DNA of 64,000 nt from Flavobacteriaceae bacterium R38 (GCA_009901575.1 WXYP01000002.1:1-64000); one strand, 5' to 3'; positions 16,669 to 26,018 are shown, numbered from the stretch's first letter. Notes: generated by a model from the letters alone, not told the origin. Program-made: numbers and translations.

Positions 16669-17073
16669 TTATTCTTTTTTAAAATCTATACTGAGTGAAT
16701 TTACACAATAGCGTTGCCCTGTATCTGTTGGGCCATCATCAAAAACATGACCTAAATGCCCTCCGCAATTGGCGCAAAGTATTTCTGTGCGAATCATTCC
16801 ATGACTTGTATCTCTAAGGTATTCTACAGTCCCTTCTATGGATTTGTCAAAACTTGGCCATCCGCAGCCACTATTAAATTTACTATCACTTTCAAAAAGT
16901 TTAGTATCACATGCTCTACATCTGTACTCACCTTCTTCAAAATGAAGGTTATATTCTCCGGTATGCGGGCGTTCGGTACCTTTTTGCCTTAAGACACGAT
17001 ACTCATCAGGAGTTAAAGAGGCTTTCCACTCCTCATCGGTTTTAGTAACAGGATATTTTTTATTTTGGTGCAT
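16669..17073 (-). CDS. msrB: Peptide-methionine (R)-S-oxide reductase MsrB, soluble
   Basis: Reduces methionine-R-sulfoxide in proteins. At 134 residues, without a signal, it should be cytoplasmic. Zinc ligands are Cys52/Cys55 and Cys100/Cys103 (CRAC, CANC), the catalytic residue is Cys123 (QRYCVNS), and the likely resolving cysteine is Cys70 in NSGCGWPSF. Its start overlaps the 3' end of the lipoprotein MsrB gene by 14 bp, so both are in one operon and are recent tandem duplicates. Confidence 0.94.
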   Translation of the reverse strand: MHQNKKYPVTKTDEEWKASLTPDEYRVLRQKGTERPHTGEYNLHFEEGEYRCRACDTKLFESDSKFNSGCGWPSFDKSIEGTVEYLRDTSHGMIRTEILCANCGGHLGHVFDDGPTDTGQRYCVNSLSIDFKKE

Positions 17074-17575
17074 TGGCAGCTACAAATTGTAATGAAACAG
17101 AATTGATACAGTGGCGTTTTCCGGTAGGAGCAGGTCCGTCATTAAATACATGCCCTAAATGCCCGCCACAATTGGCACAGATTAATTCGGTACGAGTCAT
17201 TCCAAAAGAATTGTCTACTTCATACTCAAGATTTTCATCATAACCTCTGTCAAAAGAAGGCCATCCGGTACCACTATTAAATTTATATTTAGATTCATAT
17301 AGTTTAATGCCACAAGCAGCACAAACATAAAAGCCATCTGCATAGAATTTATTGTATTTACCAGTAAAAGGCCTTTCTGTCCCTTTTTTACGTAAAACAT
17401 GGTATTCTATATCAGATAATTGCGCCTTCCATTCTGCATCTGTTTTGGTAACAGGATATTTTTTTTCTTGTTTAACTTCTGTATCAGCTACAGTAACAAG
17501 TTCATTTTTTTTCTGCGCATTCCCTCCGCAACTTACTAAAAATACAGAGGCTAACAACCATAACATTTTTTTCAT
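17060..17575 (-). CDS. Lipoprotein MsrB (envelope methionine sulfoxide reductase)
   Basis: Second MsrB, 171 residues, with a lipoprotein signal (VFLVSCGG, Cys16) and a linker before the domain. Zinc cysteines 85/88 and 133/136 and catalytic Cys156 (KRHCINS) are present, but the resolving-cysteine position is Thr103 (NSGTGWPSF). It should therefore repair oxidised proteins outside the cytoplasm and be recycled without an internal disulfide. It is first in the operon with soluble MsrB. Confidence 0.92.
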   Translation of the reverse strand: MKKMLWLLASVFLVSCGGNAQKKNELVTVADTEVKQEKKYPVTKTDAEWKAQLSDIEYHVLRKKGTERPFTGKYNKFYADGFYVCAACGIKLYESKYKFNSGTGWPSFDRGYDENLEYEVDNSFGMTRTELICANCGGHLGHVFNDGPAPTGKRHCINSVSLQFVAANAPK

Positions 17576-17729
17576 CTCCTTATTCTATTTTGCAAATTTT
17601 AAGTAAAAATATTAATTATCGGATGTAAATCGGTATTAAAATAAAAAATACTATCCCTATAATATTTGTCTCTTAATATGGTATTGCCTTACGAATAAAT
17701 ACGGTATAATTATAAACTCTTAAAAATGC

Positions 17730-17765
17730 AAAGAGTGATTACCTTCTTATCGATAACCACTCTTT
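17730..17765 (-). terminator. Stem-loop after the collagen-like lipoprotein gene
   Basis: AAAGAGTG (17730-17737) pairs with CACTCTTT (17758-17765), with extra pairing inside, 25 bases past the stop of the minus-strand lipoprotein gene. Confidence 0.6.
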
Positions 17766-17789
17766 ATATTTTGTTGCTTAATACGTTAA

Positions 17790-18305
17790 TTACTGTATCA
17801 TTTTAGTAGCATTGGCAGGATTGAGATTAAAAGCGCTCATTACTTCAGAGAAATTGTTTAAGTTGACAGTTGCATTTTGAGCGAATTCTGCAGGTACTAC
17901 AACAATTCTAAAATCTTGATTATCTGTAAAATCTGCAGACAATGTACCAAGATCGAAATTAGCATCTAAGAAAATAGAAACATCAAAAAGCGTATTATTG
18001 AAAGAATATTGTAAAAGCCCTTGATTTACAAAAAAGTTTTGTGGCAGTGGAGTGAAAATATCATTTCCATTTTCGTCTACGCCTTCCAGGAGAAATACCA
18101 AAATAGCATCAGATTCGAATACTTCTATACTATTTGGAAAAGTAACTATTTCTGAAAAGTTATTTGCCTGATTAAAATCGATTTGTACTTCAAATACTTG
18201 AGCTAAGGCTCCATCTTGTCCATCTATTCCATCTTCTCCATCACATGAAAGGACAAATAAGGAGAGTATAACCGGAAAAATAAGTGTAAGTAATCTTTTT
18301 TGCAT
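17790..18305 (-). CDS. Hypothetical lipoprotein with short collagen-like stretch
   Basis: A 171-residue lipoprotein (LFVLSC, then GEDGIDGQDGA, a few Gly-x-y triplets directly after the lipid cysteine). The remainder is rich in Asn, Phe and Asp and predicted mostly beta. Short triplet stretches after the lipobox are frequent in Bacteroidota surface lipoproteins. I recognise no enzymatic motif. It is a single gene. Confidence 0.75.
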   Translation of the reverse strand: MQKRLLTLIFPVILSLFVLSCDGEDGIDGQDGALAQVFEVQIDFNQANNFSEIVTFPNSIEVFESDAILVFLLEGVDENGNDIFTPLPQNFFVNQGLLQYSFNNTLFDVSIFLDANFDLGTLSADFTDNQDFRIVVVPAEFAQNATVNLNNFSEVMSAFNLNPANATKMIQ

Positions 18306-18480
18306 GATTTTATATTTATAAATTATATTAATGATAATGAAGATATCAATAACTATTCCATTTTATAAAGAGTCACTTGATTGAGTAAATAATTACATTT
18401 AGGATAAAAAATATTGGAATGATAATTGAAATAGGTGTTATGTAAAACTCTTGGTTGTTTAAAGAATAGATAAAAGTTTG

Positions 18481-18488
18481 TAACTTTG
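18481..18488 (+). promoter_or_regulatory. -7 promoter box TAACTTTG for the M48 protease gene
   Basis: TAACTTTG matches TAnnTTTG and lies 24 bases before the start codon at 18513. A TTG at 18455-18457 is a little too far away for an ideal -33 element. Confidence 0.5.
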
Positions 18489-18512
18489 GGCGACCATTAA
18501 AATAATAAAATC

Positions 18513-19331
18513 ATGAGACGATATATTATCCTTTTTTCATTGTTTTTCTTTGTGTTTTCGTGTAAAACAAATCCTTTTACCGGGAAGAAAACATTAAATT
18601 TTGTAAACAACAGTACCTTATTTCCCAGTTCTTTTGAAGCTTATAATCAGGTGTTAGGAGAAAGTAAAGTAATAAAGGGAACTTCAGATGCTCAAATGAT
18701 TACCAGGGTAGGACAACGTATAGCGTCTGCAGCTGAGAAATGGTTAACAGCAAATGGATATCCCGGATACTTAAAAGATTACAGATGGGAATATAATCTT
18801 ATAGATTCGGATCAGGTGAATGCCTGGGCAATGCCCGGGGGTAAAATCGCTTTTTACACTGGAATACTTCCGATTACACAAACAGAAACCGGGGTGGCAG
18901 TAGTAATGGGGCATGAAGTAGCTCACGCATTGGCAGACCATGGAGCGCAAAGACAAAGTGCAGGAACATTACAACAGGTTGGAGCTGTAGGAGTAGCAGT
19001 AGCTACCGGAAATAAATCGCCTGAAGCACAACAAGCATGGATGCAGGCTTACGGAATAGGAACTACAGTAGGAGGGATGTTGCCTTTTAGCAGAAGTCAT
19101 GAAAGTGAAGCAGATGCTATTGGAATTCAAATTATGGCTATTGCAGGATATAATCCTTACGAGGCAGCAGAGTTGTGGAAACGGATGAAAGCAAAAAGTG
19201 GCGGACAAGCTCCACCAGAATTTTTAAGTACACATCCTTCTAACGATACCCGTATTAATAAGTTGACAGCTTTAGCACCCGGAGCAGTTGAAGAGGCTAA
19301 GAAATTTGGAGTAACTTCTTTTAAGAAATAA
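18513..19331 (+). CDS. M48-family metalloprotease, lipoprotein
   Basis: Zinc protease of the M48 family (LoiP/BepA-like) attached by a lipobox (FVFSC). The active site is HEVAH in VVMGHEVAHALADHG, and the third zinc ligand is the Glu in SRSHESEADAIGIQIM. The N-terminal CKTNPFTGKKTLNFV is typical of Bacteroidota members. Probable role is quality control of outer-membrane or periplasmic proteins. It has its own promoter and terminator. Confidence 0.93.
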   Translation: MRRYIILFSLFFFVFSCKTNPFTGKKTLNFVNNSTLFPSSFEAYNQVLGESKVIKGTSDAQMITRVGQRIASAAEKWLTANGYPGYLKDYRWEYNLIDSDQVNAWAMPGGKIAFYTGILPITQTETGVAVVMGHEVAHALADHGAQRQSAGTLQQVGAVGVAVATGNKSPEAQQAWMQAYGIGTTVGGMLPFSRSHESEADAIGIQIMAIAGYNPYEAAELWKRMKAKSGGQAPPEFLSTHPSNDTRINKLTALAPGAVEEAKKFGVTSFKK

Positions 19332-19351
19332 GCGCTAACTTATAAAAAAGG

Positions 19352-19388
19352 AAACCGCTATAAATTGAATTTTATAGTGGTTTTTTTA
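19352..19388 (+). terminator. Terminator of the M48 gene
   Basis: AAACCGCTATAAA (19352-19364) pairs with TTTATAGTGGTTT (19371-19383), one G-T pair, followed by further T residues; 21 bases after the stop. Confidence 0.85.
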
Positions 19389-19745
19389 TTATTCGATGAT
19401 TTGAATTTTCCTTTTTTAAATACAATTTGATTGGTAGCGGTTTTACACTTCATATCAGCACCAATTTAGTACACATAAGCATATAAACCATCTTATTTAG
19501 TGTATTCTAATGAGTTTTGATTATTTCTAAGAACAAGGGTAAGCTTCTTTTAAGAAACTTACCATTATTCTATTTGTTGATAATCAGCGCTTTAATTGCT
19601 GAAAAGTGTAAAAGTGCTAATTTGGAACATTACTCTAATGATTAACTTTCTTTTTTGAGGAAAATAAAAAATCAGGAAAATTGATGTGAAATAAATGTTT
19701 ACCTTAGGGCATAGAAATAATAAATTATTTTTTTAATAACGTTTT
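19389..19745. other. Intergenic region, no gene seen
   Basis: About 357 bp between the M48 terminator and the UMF1 transporter gene. No open frame of note, no hairpin with a T tract and no clear TAnnTTTG box were found. It must contain the transporter's promoter. Confidence 0.4.
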
Positions 19746-21065
19746 ATGGCAGTATTAGCAAAGGGAAGTAAAAAACTTTTAAATGCCTGGGCATTTTATG
19801 ATTGGGCAAATTCTGTATATAGTTTAACTATTGCTTCTGCAATATTTCCATTGTTTTATGGAGCTTTATTCAGAGACGCCGGAGTCGAAGAAGTTGAAAT
19901 ATTTGGAAGTATGATATCCAGGGTTCCATTGATTAGCTATGTTACTGCAGCGGCATTTTTAGTCGTATCATTTTTATCTCCGTTGCTTTCTGGTATAGCA
20001 GACTATACAGGAAATAAAAAGATATTTCTAAAATTTTTCTGTTACTTGGGGTCATTGGCTTGTATAGGGTTGTATTTTTTCTCGCTGGAACATATTTATT
20101 TCGGACTCTTGTGTTACCTTCTGGGTTTAATCGGTTTTTGGGCTAGCCTGGTTTTTTACAATTCATATTTACCGGATATTGCTTTTAAAGAACAGCAAGA
20201 TGCTATTAGTGCAAAAGGATATTCCCTTGGTTATATAGGAAGCGTACTGCTTCTTATTATTAACCTGTTAATGATTATGAAGTATGAGTGGTTTGGATTT
20301 GAAGGAGCCGGTGAACCTACAAAAATCTCTTTTATATTGGTAGGAATCTGGTGGATGGGCTTTAGTCAATATAGTTTTTATTATTTGCCTAAAGGGCATG
20401 ACCAGGGAAAAAAAGCAAATAAAGATGTTTTGTTTAAAGGTTTTAGAGAATTAAAAAGTGTTTGGAACAGGTTGGGAGATTCTCCTCAATTGAAACGATA
20501 TTTAAGAGCTTTTTTTGTTTATAGTATGGCTGTGCAAACCGTGATGCTGATAGCTGCTTATTTTGGAGAAAAGGAAATTGCATGGGGTACAGATGATGAA
20601 CGGACTATAGGTCTTATCATTAGTATTTTATTGATTCAATTGGTAGCTGTTTTGGGAGCAGAACTAACGTCAAGGGCATCTGCTAAGTTTGGAAATATTA
20701 AGACCCTTATTTTTATTAATATCGCATGGAGTATCATTTGTGTATTTGCCTATTATATAGAGTCTCCTAACGAATTCTACATTACAGCAGGTTTTGTAGG
20801 GTTAGTGATGGGAGGAATACAGTCATTATCCCGATCTACCTATTCAAAGTTTTTACCGGAAACTGAAGATACAGCTTCTTTTTTCAGTTTTTATGATGTA
20901 TCTGAAAAAATTGGAATAGTTATAGGTATGAGTATTTTTGGATATGTTACACAAACAAATGGTAGTATGAGAACTGCTATTTTATCTATTATCACATTTT
21001 TTGTCATAGGTTTTGTCTTATTATTTTTTGTTCCTGAGAAAAAAGCAATAGAAGAAAATCATTAG
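19746..21065 (+). CDS. MFS transporter, UMF1 (Atg22-like) family
   Basis: A 439-residue major-facilitator protein with about twelve membrane helices. The start KLLNAWAFYDWANSVYSL is the hallmark of the UMF1 family. Other conserved parts are SPLLSGIADYTGNKKIFLKF (cytoplasmic loop 2-3), GLIGFWASLVFYNSYLPDIA and GGIQSLSRSTYSKFLP. Yeast Atg22 exports amino acids from the vacuole; bacterial substrates are unknown. Confidence 0.88.
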   Translation: MAVLAKGSKKLLNAWAFYDWANSVYSLTIASAIFPLFYGALFRDAGVEEVEIFGSMISRVPLISYVTAAAFLVVSFLSPLLSGIADYTGNKKIFLKFFCYLGSLACIGLYFFSLEHIYFGLLCYLLGLIGFWASLVFYNSYLPDIAFKEQQDAISAKGYSLGYIGSVLLLIINLLMIMKYEWFGFEGAGEPTKISFILVGIWWMGFSQYSFYYLPKGHDQGKKANKDVLFKGFRELKSVWNRLGDSPQLKRYLRAFFVYSMAVQTVMLIAAYFGEKEIAWGTDDERTIGLIISILLIQLVAVLGAELTSRASAKFGNIKTLIFINIAWSIICVFAYYIESPNEFYITAGFVGLVMGGIQSLSRSTYSKFLPETEDTASFFSFYDVSEKIGIVIGMSIFGYVTQTNGSMRTAILSIITFFVIGFVLLFFVPEKKAIEENH

Positions 21066-21224
21066 TTTGGATAAATAATTGATTTTCAAACACGTGTAAA
21101 ACAGCTTCTTTTTTGAGTATATTTTTAGCAAGTTTTTTATCGATACTTTTAGTCGTATACCGAACTTACTATTAAGCTATTAATAGAATATATATATTCG
21201 TGTCCAACTAACATCAAAGGGAAT

Positions 21225-21731
21225 ATGTCAATTAAAAGATTATTCCTACTATGCTGCTTAGCCCCAACACTACTTTTTTTCACATCTTGTTCAACAGATA
21301 GTGTAGATACAGAAATCGATGCTATAGAAGAATCACCCACCAACCTTTTTAGAGCAGAAGTCGACGATACTACTTTTCAGGCGGATAATATTAATGTAAA
21401 CCTTGAAGGTTCTCTTATTAATATTGTAGGTACAGAAACTGAAACTAATCGCTCTGTATTCTTAACTTTTGTACTAAAAGATAATGTTCAGGCTTTGGGA
21501 GACTCAGAAAGGAATCCGAATGGAAATATAGCCGGGTATCTCCTGAACGATAGTAATATAGGTTATTTGACCAATGTTATTGATGGGATTTTAGGAGAAA
21601 TCAAAATCACTAATTTAGATAATGAGAATAATACAATATCGGGGGAGTTCTTTTTTACGGCTTATAACCAGGAATTTACTCCCGTTCAGCTTAAAAATGG
21701 TGTATTTGAAAATGTACCATTTGAAAGATAA
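21225..21731 (+). CDS. Hypothetical lipoprotein (DUF6252-like)
   Basis: A 168-residue lipoprotein (LLFFTSC, then an Asp/Glu-rich linker). The mature part starts FRAEVDDTTFQADNINVNLE and ends in an EFFFTAYN strand, which resembles the small beta lipoproteins listed as DUF6252 in Bacteroidota; this assignment is from memory and tentative. It is a single gene with a strong terminator. Function unknown. Confidence 0.65.
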   Translation: MSIKRLFLLCCLAPTLLFFTSCSTDSVDTEIDAIEESPTNLFRAEVDDTTFQADNINVNLEGSLINIVGTETETNRSVFLTFVLKDNVQALGDSERNPNGNIAGYLLNDSNIGYLTNVIDGILGEIKITNLDNENNTISGEFFFTAYNQEFTPVQLKNGVFENVPFER

Positions 21732-21899
21732 TGTATTGGTTTGAATCAATATTCAACGAAATATTAGCCCCATTCATAAAATATTATTTACTAGTAATCT
21801 AATTCTTCTTTATCTCTTTGTCGATTATTGCAGATTTACAGAGTTGGTGAGTTAAAGATTTGAAAAAGATTAATAGTTCTTAATAATGATTTCTAGCAC

Positions 21900-21930
21900 A
21901 AAAGCCTGTGAGATTTCACAGGCTTTTTTA
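21900..21930. terminator. Bidirectional terminator
   Basis: AAAGCCTGTGA (21901-21911) and TCACAGGCTTT (21916-21926) form a perfect stem with T tracts on both sides, placed between the convergent lipoprotein and GIN-domain genes. Confidence 0.9.
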
Positions 21931-21949
21931 TATTTTAAAAAGTATAAAA

Positions 21950-22732
21950 CTATGATTTAGAAATGTCTCCGGACCCGGCTACTTTAGTATCTTCTTTATC
22001 TGGATTTCCTTTATATCTGATGTCACCAGAACCCGCTACTCTTGCTTTTAAAGTTCCGTTACAATTTACTCTGATATCTCCAGAGCCTGCTATTGAAGCA
22101 TTTACATCCTCAGAAATAAGATCAAAAGCGTGAATGTCACCAGAACCCGCTACTTTACAGTCAAAACTATTCGCTTTTCCCATTAAGCGTAAATCACCAG
22201 AACCCGCTACTCTTCCGGAAACATTATCTACATCTACATCTAAATTTAAATCTCCTGAACCTGCCAGGCTGGCTTCAAAACGAGATGCTTTTAAAACTAT
22301 CCCTTTTGTATTTACATCTCCGGAACCGGCAAGTGATACTTTTGAAACTTCTTCTACAGGAACAGTAATTAGTATTTTATTTTTTCCTGATGGTTTTAAA
22401 TTGATCCCTTTTTTGATGTAAATTTTTATATCACCATTTTTAATTTCTGTTTTGATGTACTCCATAAAGTTTTCTTCAGCTTGTATGGTCAGCTTACCTT
22501 CTTTTCCTGAAACGATATCTACATCCATAAAACCAGCTACATTTACACCATCGTAATCTCCTACGTTTCGCTCTTTAGTAACTACATTACCATTTCCTTT
22601 AACTCTTTTACCTCCCCACCGTTCTTCGGTAACTATTTTGCCATTTTCTTTAATTCTTTTAACTCCCGACCATTGGGCGTTAACGCTACCAACTAATAAA
22701 AGACCAAGTCCCAGTATTATAATTTTTTTCAT
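21950..22732 (-). CDS. GIN-domain repeat protein, AGSGD type
   Basis: Secreted 260-residue protein (signal ends VNAQ) of the head-GIN/DUF2807 family, a right-handed beta-helix built from short repeats. From about residue 130 the turn motif AGSGD occurs seven times at intervals of 15-24 residues, and the protein ends with it. The N-terminal segment NVVTKERNVGDYDGVNVAGF is shared with the upstream paralog. Proteins of this type are thought to sit at the cell surface; the exact role is unknown. It is the last gene of an ECF sigma-led operon. Confidence 0.85.
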   Translation of the reverse strand: MKKIIILGLGLLLVGSVNAQWSGVKRIKENGKIVTEERWGGKRVKGNGNVVTKERNVGDYDGVNVAGFMDVDIVSGKEGKLTIQAEENFMEYIKTEIKNGDIKIYIKKGINLKPSGKNKILITVPVEEVSKVSLAGSGDVNTKGIVLKASRFEASLAGSGDLNLDVDVDNVSGRVAGSGDLRLMGKANSFDCKVAGSGDIHAFDLISEDVNASIAGSGDIRVNCNGTLKARVAGSGDIRYKGNPDKEDTKVAGSGDISKS

Positions 22733-22763
22733 TTTTTTGATTTTTATTTTGGTTATGATTGAT

Positions 22764-23489
22764 TTATGATTTTGAAATATTACCAGACCCGCTCACTTTA
22801 GAATCTTCTCTGTCCGGATTTCCTTTGTAAAGTACGTTTCCGGAGCCGCTAACTCTGGCTTTTATGGATTCTTCACAAAAAACTCTGATGTTTCCAGAAC
22901 CAGATGCAAGAATATCAGCATTATCTGCAATTAATTCATAAGCCTGAATGTTTCCGGAACCTGAAACCTTAAAATTGATGTCTGAAGTCTTTCCTTTTAA
23001 TCTAAGATTACCAGATCCTGAAACTTTCCCTTCGATATTAGAAGTGTTCAGATCAAGGTTCATTCCGCCTGATCCTGATACATAAGCTGAAAAACTATTT
23101 GACTTGATTACATCTTTTGAAATAACATTTCCAGATCCTGAAAGCGCTACAGAAGAAATATCTTCATAAGGTACAGTGATAACAATTTTTTCTCCTCTTG
23201 AAGGTTTTAAGTTATAATTCTTTTTGATACGAATTTTTAGTTTTCCATCTTTAACTTCTGTGAGGATGTATTCCATAAAATTCTCTTCTGCCTCGATAGT
23301 TAATTGTCCTTCTTGTCCGCTTATAAGTTCTACGTTAATATGACCAGACACTGTTATTCTATCGTAATCGCCTACATTTCTTTCTTTAGTGATTACATCA
23401 CCATTACCTTTAATTCTTTTAAGCCCCCACTGAGCATTCGAAGTGGTGATAAATAATAGGCCAAATCCTAATAATATTAATTTTTTCAT
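22764..23489 (-). CDS. GIN-domain repeat protein, SGSGN type
   Basis: Paralog of the next gene in the operon, 241 residues, signal ending SNAQ. The overall order of segments is the same (DVITKERNVGDYDRITVSGH, EENFMEYILTEVKDGKLKI, NPDREDSKVSGSGNISKS), but the turn motif is SGSGN in six positions and SGSGG in one where the other protein has AGSGD. It is 31 bp from the downstream paralog. Secreted beta-helix, function unknown. Confidence 0.85.
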   Translation of the reverse strand: MKKLILLGFGLLFITTSNAQWGLKRIKGNGDVITKERNVGDYDRITVSGHINVELISGQEGQLTIEAEENFMEYILTEVKDGKLKIRIKKNYNLKPSRGEKIVITVPYEDISSVALSGSGNVISKDVIKSNSFSAYVSGSGGMNLDLNTSNIEGKVSGSGNLRLKGKTSDINFKVSGSGNIQAYELIADNADILASGSGNIRVFCEESIKARVSGSGNVLYKGNPDREDSKVSGSGNISKS

Positions 23490-23516
23490 GCTTTGTTTTA
23501 TTTAATTGATGAGTGA

Positions 23517-24599
23517 TTATTTTTGGTAAAAAGTTACACTACCGTAATCTGCTTTAATGGAGATATTTTTTCCACTATTCTTACTCCCGTTATAACCTTT
23601 ATAATATTTATCTCTGGATTTTATTCTTTTGATATCGTATTCAAAACCTTCCCCTCCTTTAAACCCTGCATATCCCAAGGTAACTTCAAAGTTAAAGCTG
23701 TAACTGGTTTGATATCCTATTTTTATGCTGGTATAATCTGAACGGATTTGAACATTTCCGGCATTGGAGGTAAGCTCCTCAATTTTAACAGTACCATAAT
23801 CTGCAGTAATATCTACATTGCCATTTACTACTCCTATTTTTGTAGTAATATAATCTCCGTTTCCTTGTATATTATTGGCTTTGTCAATAGTCAAATTACC
23901 ATAATCTGCCGAATAAGTAATGTTGTTTACCGATCTTATTTTCGAGTTCGTGTAATCGGCATTGATTTCAAGATCTCCTGCTTTTCCAATTTCGAAACCA
24001 GAATAATCTGCATTTATCTTTCCGCTTTTTATGTAATCTAAAGTAGATTTTCGTGTATAATCAAAAGCTAAATAATTATCATCTCCTAAGAGCTCTCCAA
24101 TAACCATTTTTCCATAATCACAACGTAATTCTGCACGGCCTTCTATTTTATCCAGGTTGATATGGCCATAGTCATTATTTAAATTCACACTATTGGAAAC
24201 AGGAACTTTAATAGTGTAATTAATTTTCATGTTTACATTGTTATTTCTTGATCCCCACCACGAACGTGATTTATTTCTATTAAAAATAGTTCTGGCATCA
24301 ACTACAGAATTACTGGCATTAAATTGAACATCAATTTCATCTAGTTTTCTCTGTACTTTTTCTTCATTATTTCCATTCGTTTGGATGTGAACTTCTATTA
24401 CAACTCTATTTTCATTCCAAGAGGTTACATACAAATTGCCGTAGCTGTTTTTTACTTTTAATAGCGCGTTTGCATTTACAGAAAATTCTTTGTTAATCTT
24501 TTTCTCTTTGGTGTATTTACCTTTCCATCCGCCATTAGCAATTGCTAAAGCAGGGATAAAGAATAATAAAATTACCGATTTATATAATATTGCTTTCAT
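23517..24599 (-). CDS. DUF4097-like repeat protein
   Basis: A 360-residue secreted protein (signal ends AIANG) with a repetitive beta structure. The turn DYG/DYT/DYS recurs about every 20 residues in the second half (NADYSGFEIG, NADYTNSKIR, SADYGNLTID, TADYGTVKIE, KADYGSVTFY). The preferred start is the ATG at 24599, which overlaps the anti-sigma gene by 20 bp; an upstream in-frame start at 24629 would place extra charged residues before the signal. It is co-transcribed with the sigma pair and the two GIN proteins. Confidence 0.82.
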   Translation of the reverse strand: MKAILYKSVILLFFIPALAIANGGWKGKYTKEKKINKEFSVNANALLKVKNSYGNLYVTSWNENRVVIEVHIQTNGNNEEKVQRKLDEIDVQFNASNSVVDARTIFNRNKSRSWWGSRNNNVNMKINYTIKVPVSNSVNLNNDYGHINLDKIEGRAELRCDYGKMVIGELLGDDNYLAFDYTRKSTLDYIKSGKINADYSGFEIGKAGDLEINADYTNSKIRSVNNITYSADYGNLTIDKANNIQGNGDYITTKIGVVNGNVDITADYGTVKIEELTSNAGNVQIRSDYTSIKIGYQTSYSFNFEVTLGYAGFKGGEGFEYDIKRIKSRDKYYKGYNGSKNSGKNISIKADYGSVTFYQK

Positions 24600-25131
24600 T
24601 ACTATTTTTTTGTTGTTTAATCTCTTCAATTCGACTTAAAATATCTTCTAATAAATCTATTCTTACTTGAAAGTTTGTGATCATAGCATATAAGATCTGT
24701 TTACTACTTCCGTTTTCTAAAAGATTCTCTTCCAATTTATTATAATCGGCTTCCAATCTTTTTAACTGGATCATAGCATCATCTATGATGGTTTTGGTAT
24801 CTTCATCAGAGGCTGCATTTAATTTTTCTACTTCTTCGTTCAGTAATGAAGTAAAATATATTTGTGTTTCTTGTATTTCCGGAGAAATCACAGTTTCAGG
24901 ATCATTATTATTTTTATTGATTCCTATTCCTACAGAGACCAATAGGAGTAGTGTTGCGGCAATTGATAAAATTCTCCATTGTTTTTTTCTTTTCGGGTTG
25001 GTTAACGTAACAACATCTTGTTGCGCATTTAATTTTTGTAAAAAGCGCTCTTGATGTCCTTCTTCCGGAGTATCAATATCAAATTTACCTTCTAACTGAT
25101 TAAATAGTTCTTCTAAATTATCATTTTTCAT
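24580..25131 (-). CDS. Putative anti-sigma factor (single-pass membrane protein)
   Basis: A 183-residue protein with a charged N-terminal half (cytoplasmic), one membrane helix after NPKRKKQW (ILSIAATLLLLVSVGIGI) and a long acidic C-terminal coiled coil rich in Glu and Leu outside the membrane. The ATG at 25131-25129 overlaps the TGA of the sigma gene (ATGA), a sign of coupled translation. No zinc-binding HxxxCxxC motif is present, so the anti-sigma role rests on gene order and topology. Confidence 0.8.
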   Translation of the reverse strand: MKNDNLEELFNQLEGKFDIDTPEEGHQERFLQKLNAQQDVVTLTNPKRKKQWRILSIAATLLLLVSVGIGINKNNNDPETVISPEIQETQIYFTSLLNEEVEKLNAASDEDTKTIIDDAMIQLKRLEADYNKLEENLLENGSSKQILYAMITNFQVRIDLLEDILSRIEEIKQQKNSNESNII

Positions 25132-25685
25132 ATGCACACTTCTCTTAATTTTTTCCTTAAACTTTCTTTAGCTCTTGAAATAGTAGTTCTGCAATTAGCA
25201 TAACTAATTTCCATGATATCACAAATTTCTTCATGATCATAACCTTCAATTAAATGTAAGGTCAAAGAAATTCTGTAATTGTCTTTCAGTTTTTTCATGG
25301 TCTCCAAAACTTTTTGAGCCTGAACGTTTGTAAACTCATGATCTGTAACAACTCCATCCTTATCTTCGACCTTATGCATTACTTCTCCCAATGAAACTTC
25401 ATTGTTTCTTTGTTTTTTCCGATAATGATGAATACTGTTGTTAACTACAATTCGCTTTAACCAGGCACCAAATGCAACTTCCCCTTTAAAAGTATCAAGT
25501 TTCGTAAACGCGTTCAAAAACGATTCTTGCATTACATCTTCTGCTTCAAAAGAATCTTTCACTATGCGTAGAGCGGTGTTATACATAGCCTTGTAGTAGC
25601 GATTGTATATCTCTGCTTGTGCAAATCGATCCCCTTGGGTACACGATTGTAATAATACTTCAGTATTTAACTTTTGTTGGCTCAA
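25128..25685 (-). CDS. RNA polymerase sigma factor, ECF family
   Basis: A 185-residue ECF factor. Region 2 is visible as EAEDVMQESFLNAFTKLDTF and FGAWLKRIVVNNSIHHYRKK, region 4 as GYDHEEICDIMEISYANCRTTISRAKESL. It leads a five-gene minus-strand operon with a putative anti-sigma factor, a DUF4097-like protein and two GIN-domain proteins, so its regulon probably includes these surface proteins. Confidence 0.93.
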   Translation of the reverse strand: MSQQKLNTEVLLQSCTQGDRFAQAEIYNRYYKAMYNTALRIVKDSFEAEDVMQESFLNAFTKLDTFKGEVAFGAWLKRIVVNNSIHHYRKKQRNNEVSLGEVMHKVEDKDGVVTDHEFTNVQAQKVLETMKKLKDNYRISLTLHLIEGYDHEEICDIMEISYANCRTTISRAKESLRKKLREVCI

Positions 25686-26018
25686 AAAGTTTGTTATTTG
25701 TTATTAATGATGAAGGAAGTTTTCATTTGTTACAGTTGATGTGATTTTTTTTTATTTTTTTTCTAGAAAAGTACGAAAACACTACATATACAAGACTTCT
25801 TCACTATAAAGATACTTAGAAACTTTAAACTTTGAATTCACGTTGTATCGTTCTGTAGTATGACTCCAACTAAATGGCATAACTATTGCATTTTGATAAT
25901 AACTTTTAATAAGGTGATAAATGGAAGTACCTGAATTGAAAGGATTTGTTAGAATAAAGACTAATTTGAAACAGTGATTTTGACTGATTTTAAATGACAG
26001 AATGACCTAAATATAATT
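25686..26018. other. Divergent intergenic region (sigma operon / lon)
   Basis: 333 bp with a T-rich block near 25747-25765 and no open frame. It should carry the promoter of the sigma operon leftward and of lon rightward. I see no perfect TAnnTTTG box; TAATTTGA near 25960 is a weak candidate for lon. Confidence 0.4.

Noticed and set aside
22134-22421. Plus-strand frame with repeated SPEPA
   Set aside because: Exact antisense shadow of the AGSGD repeats of the GIN-domain gene.
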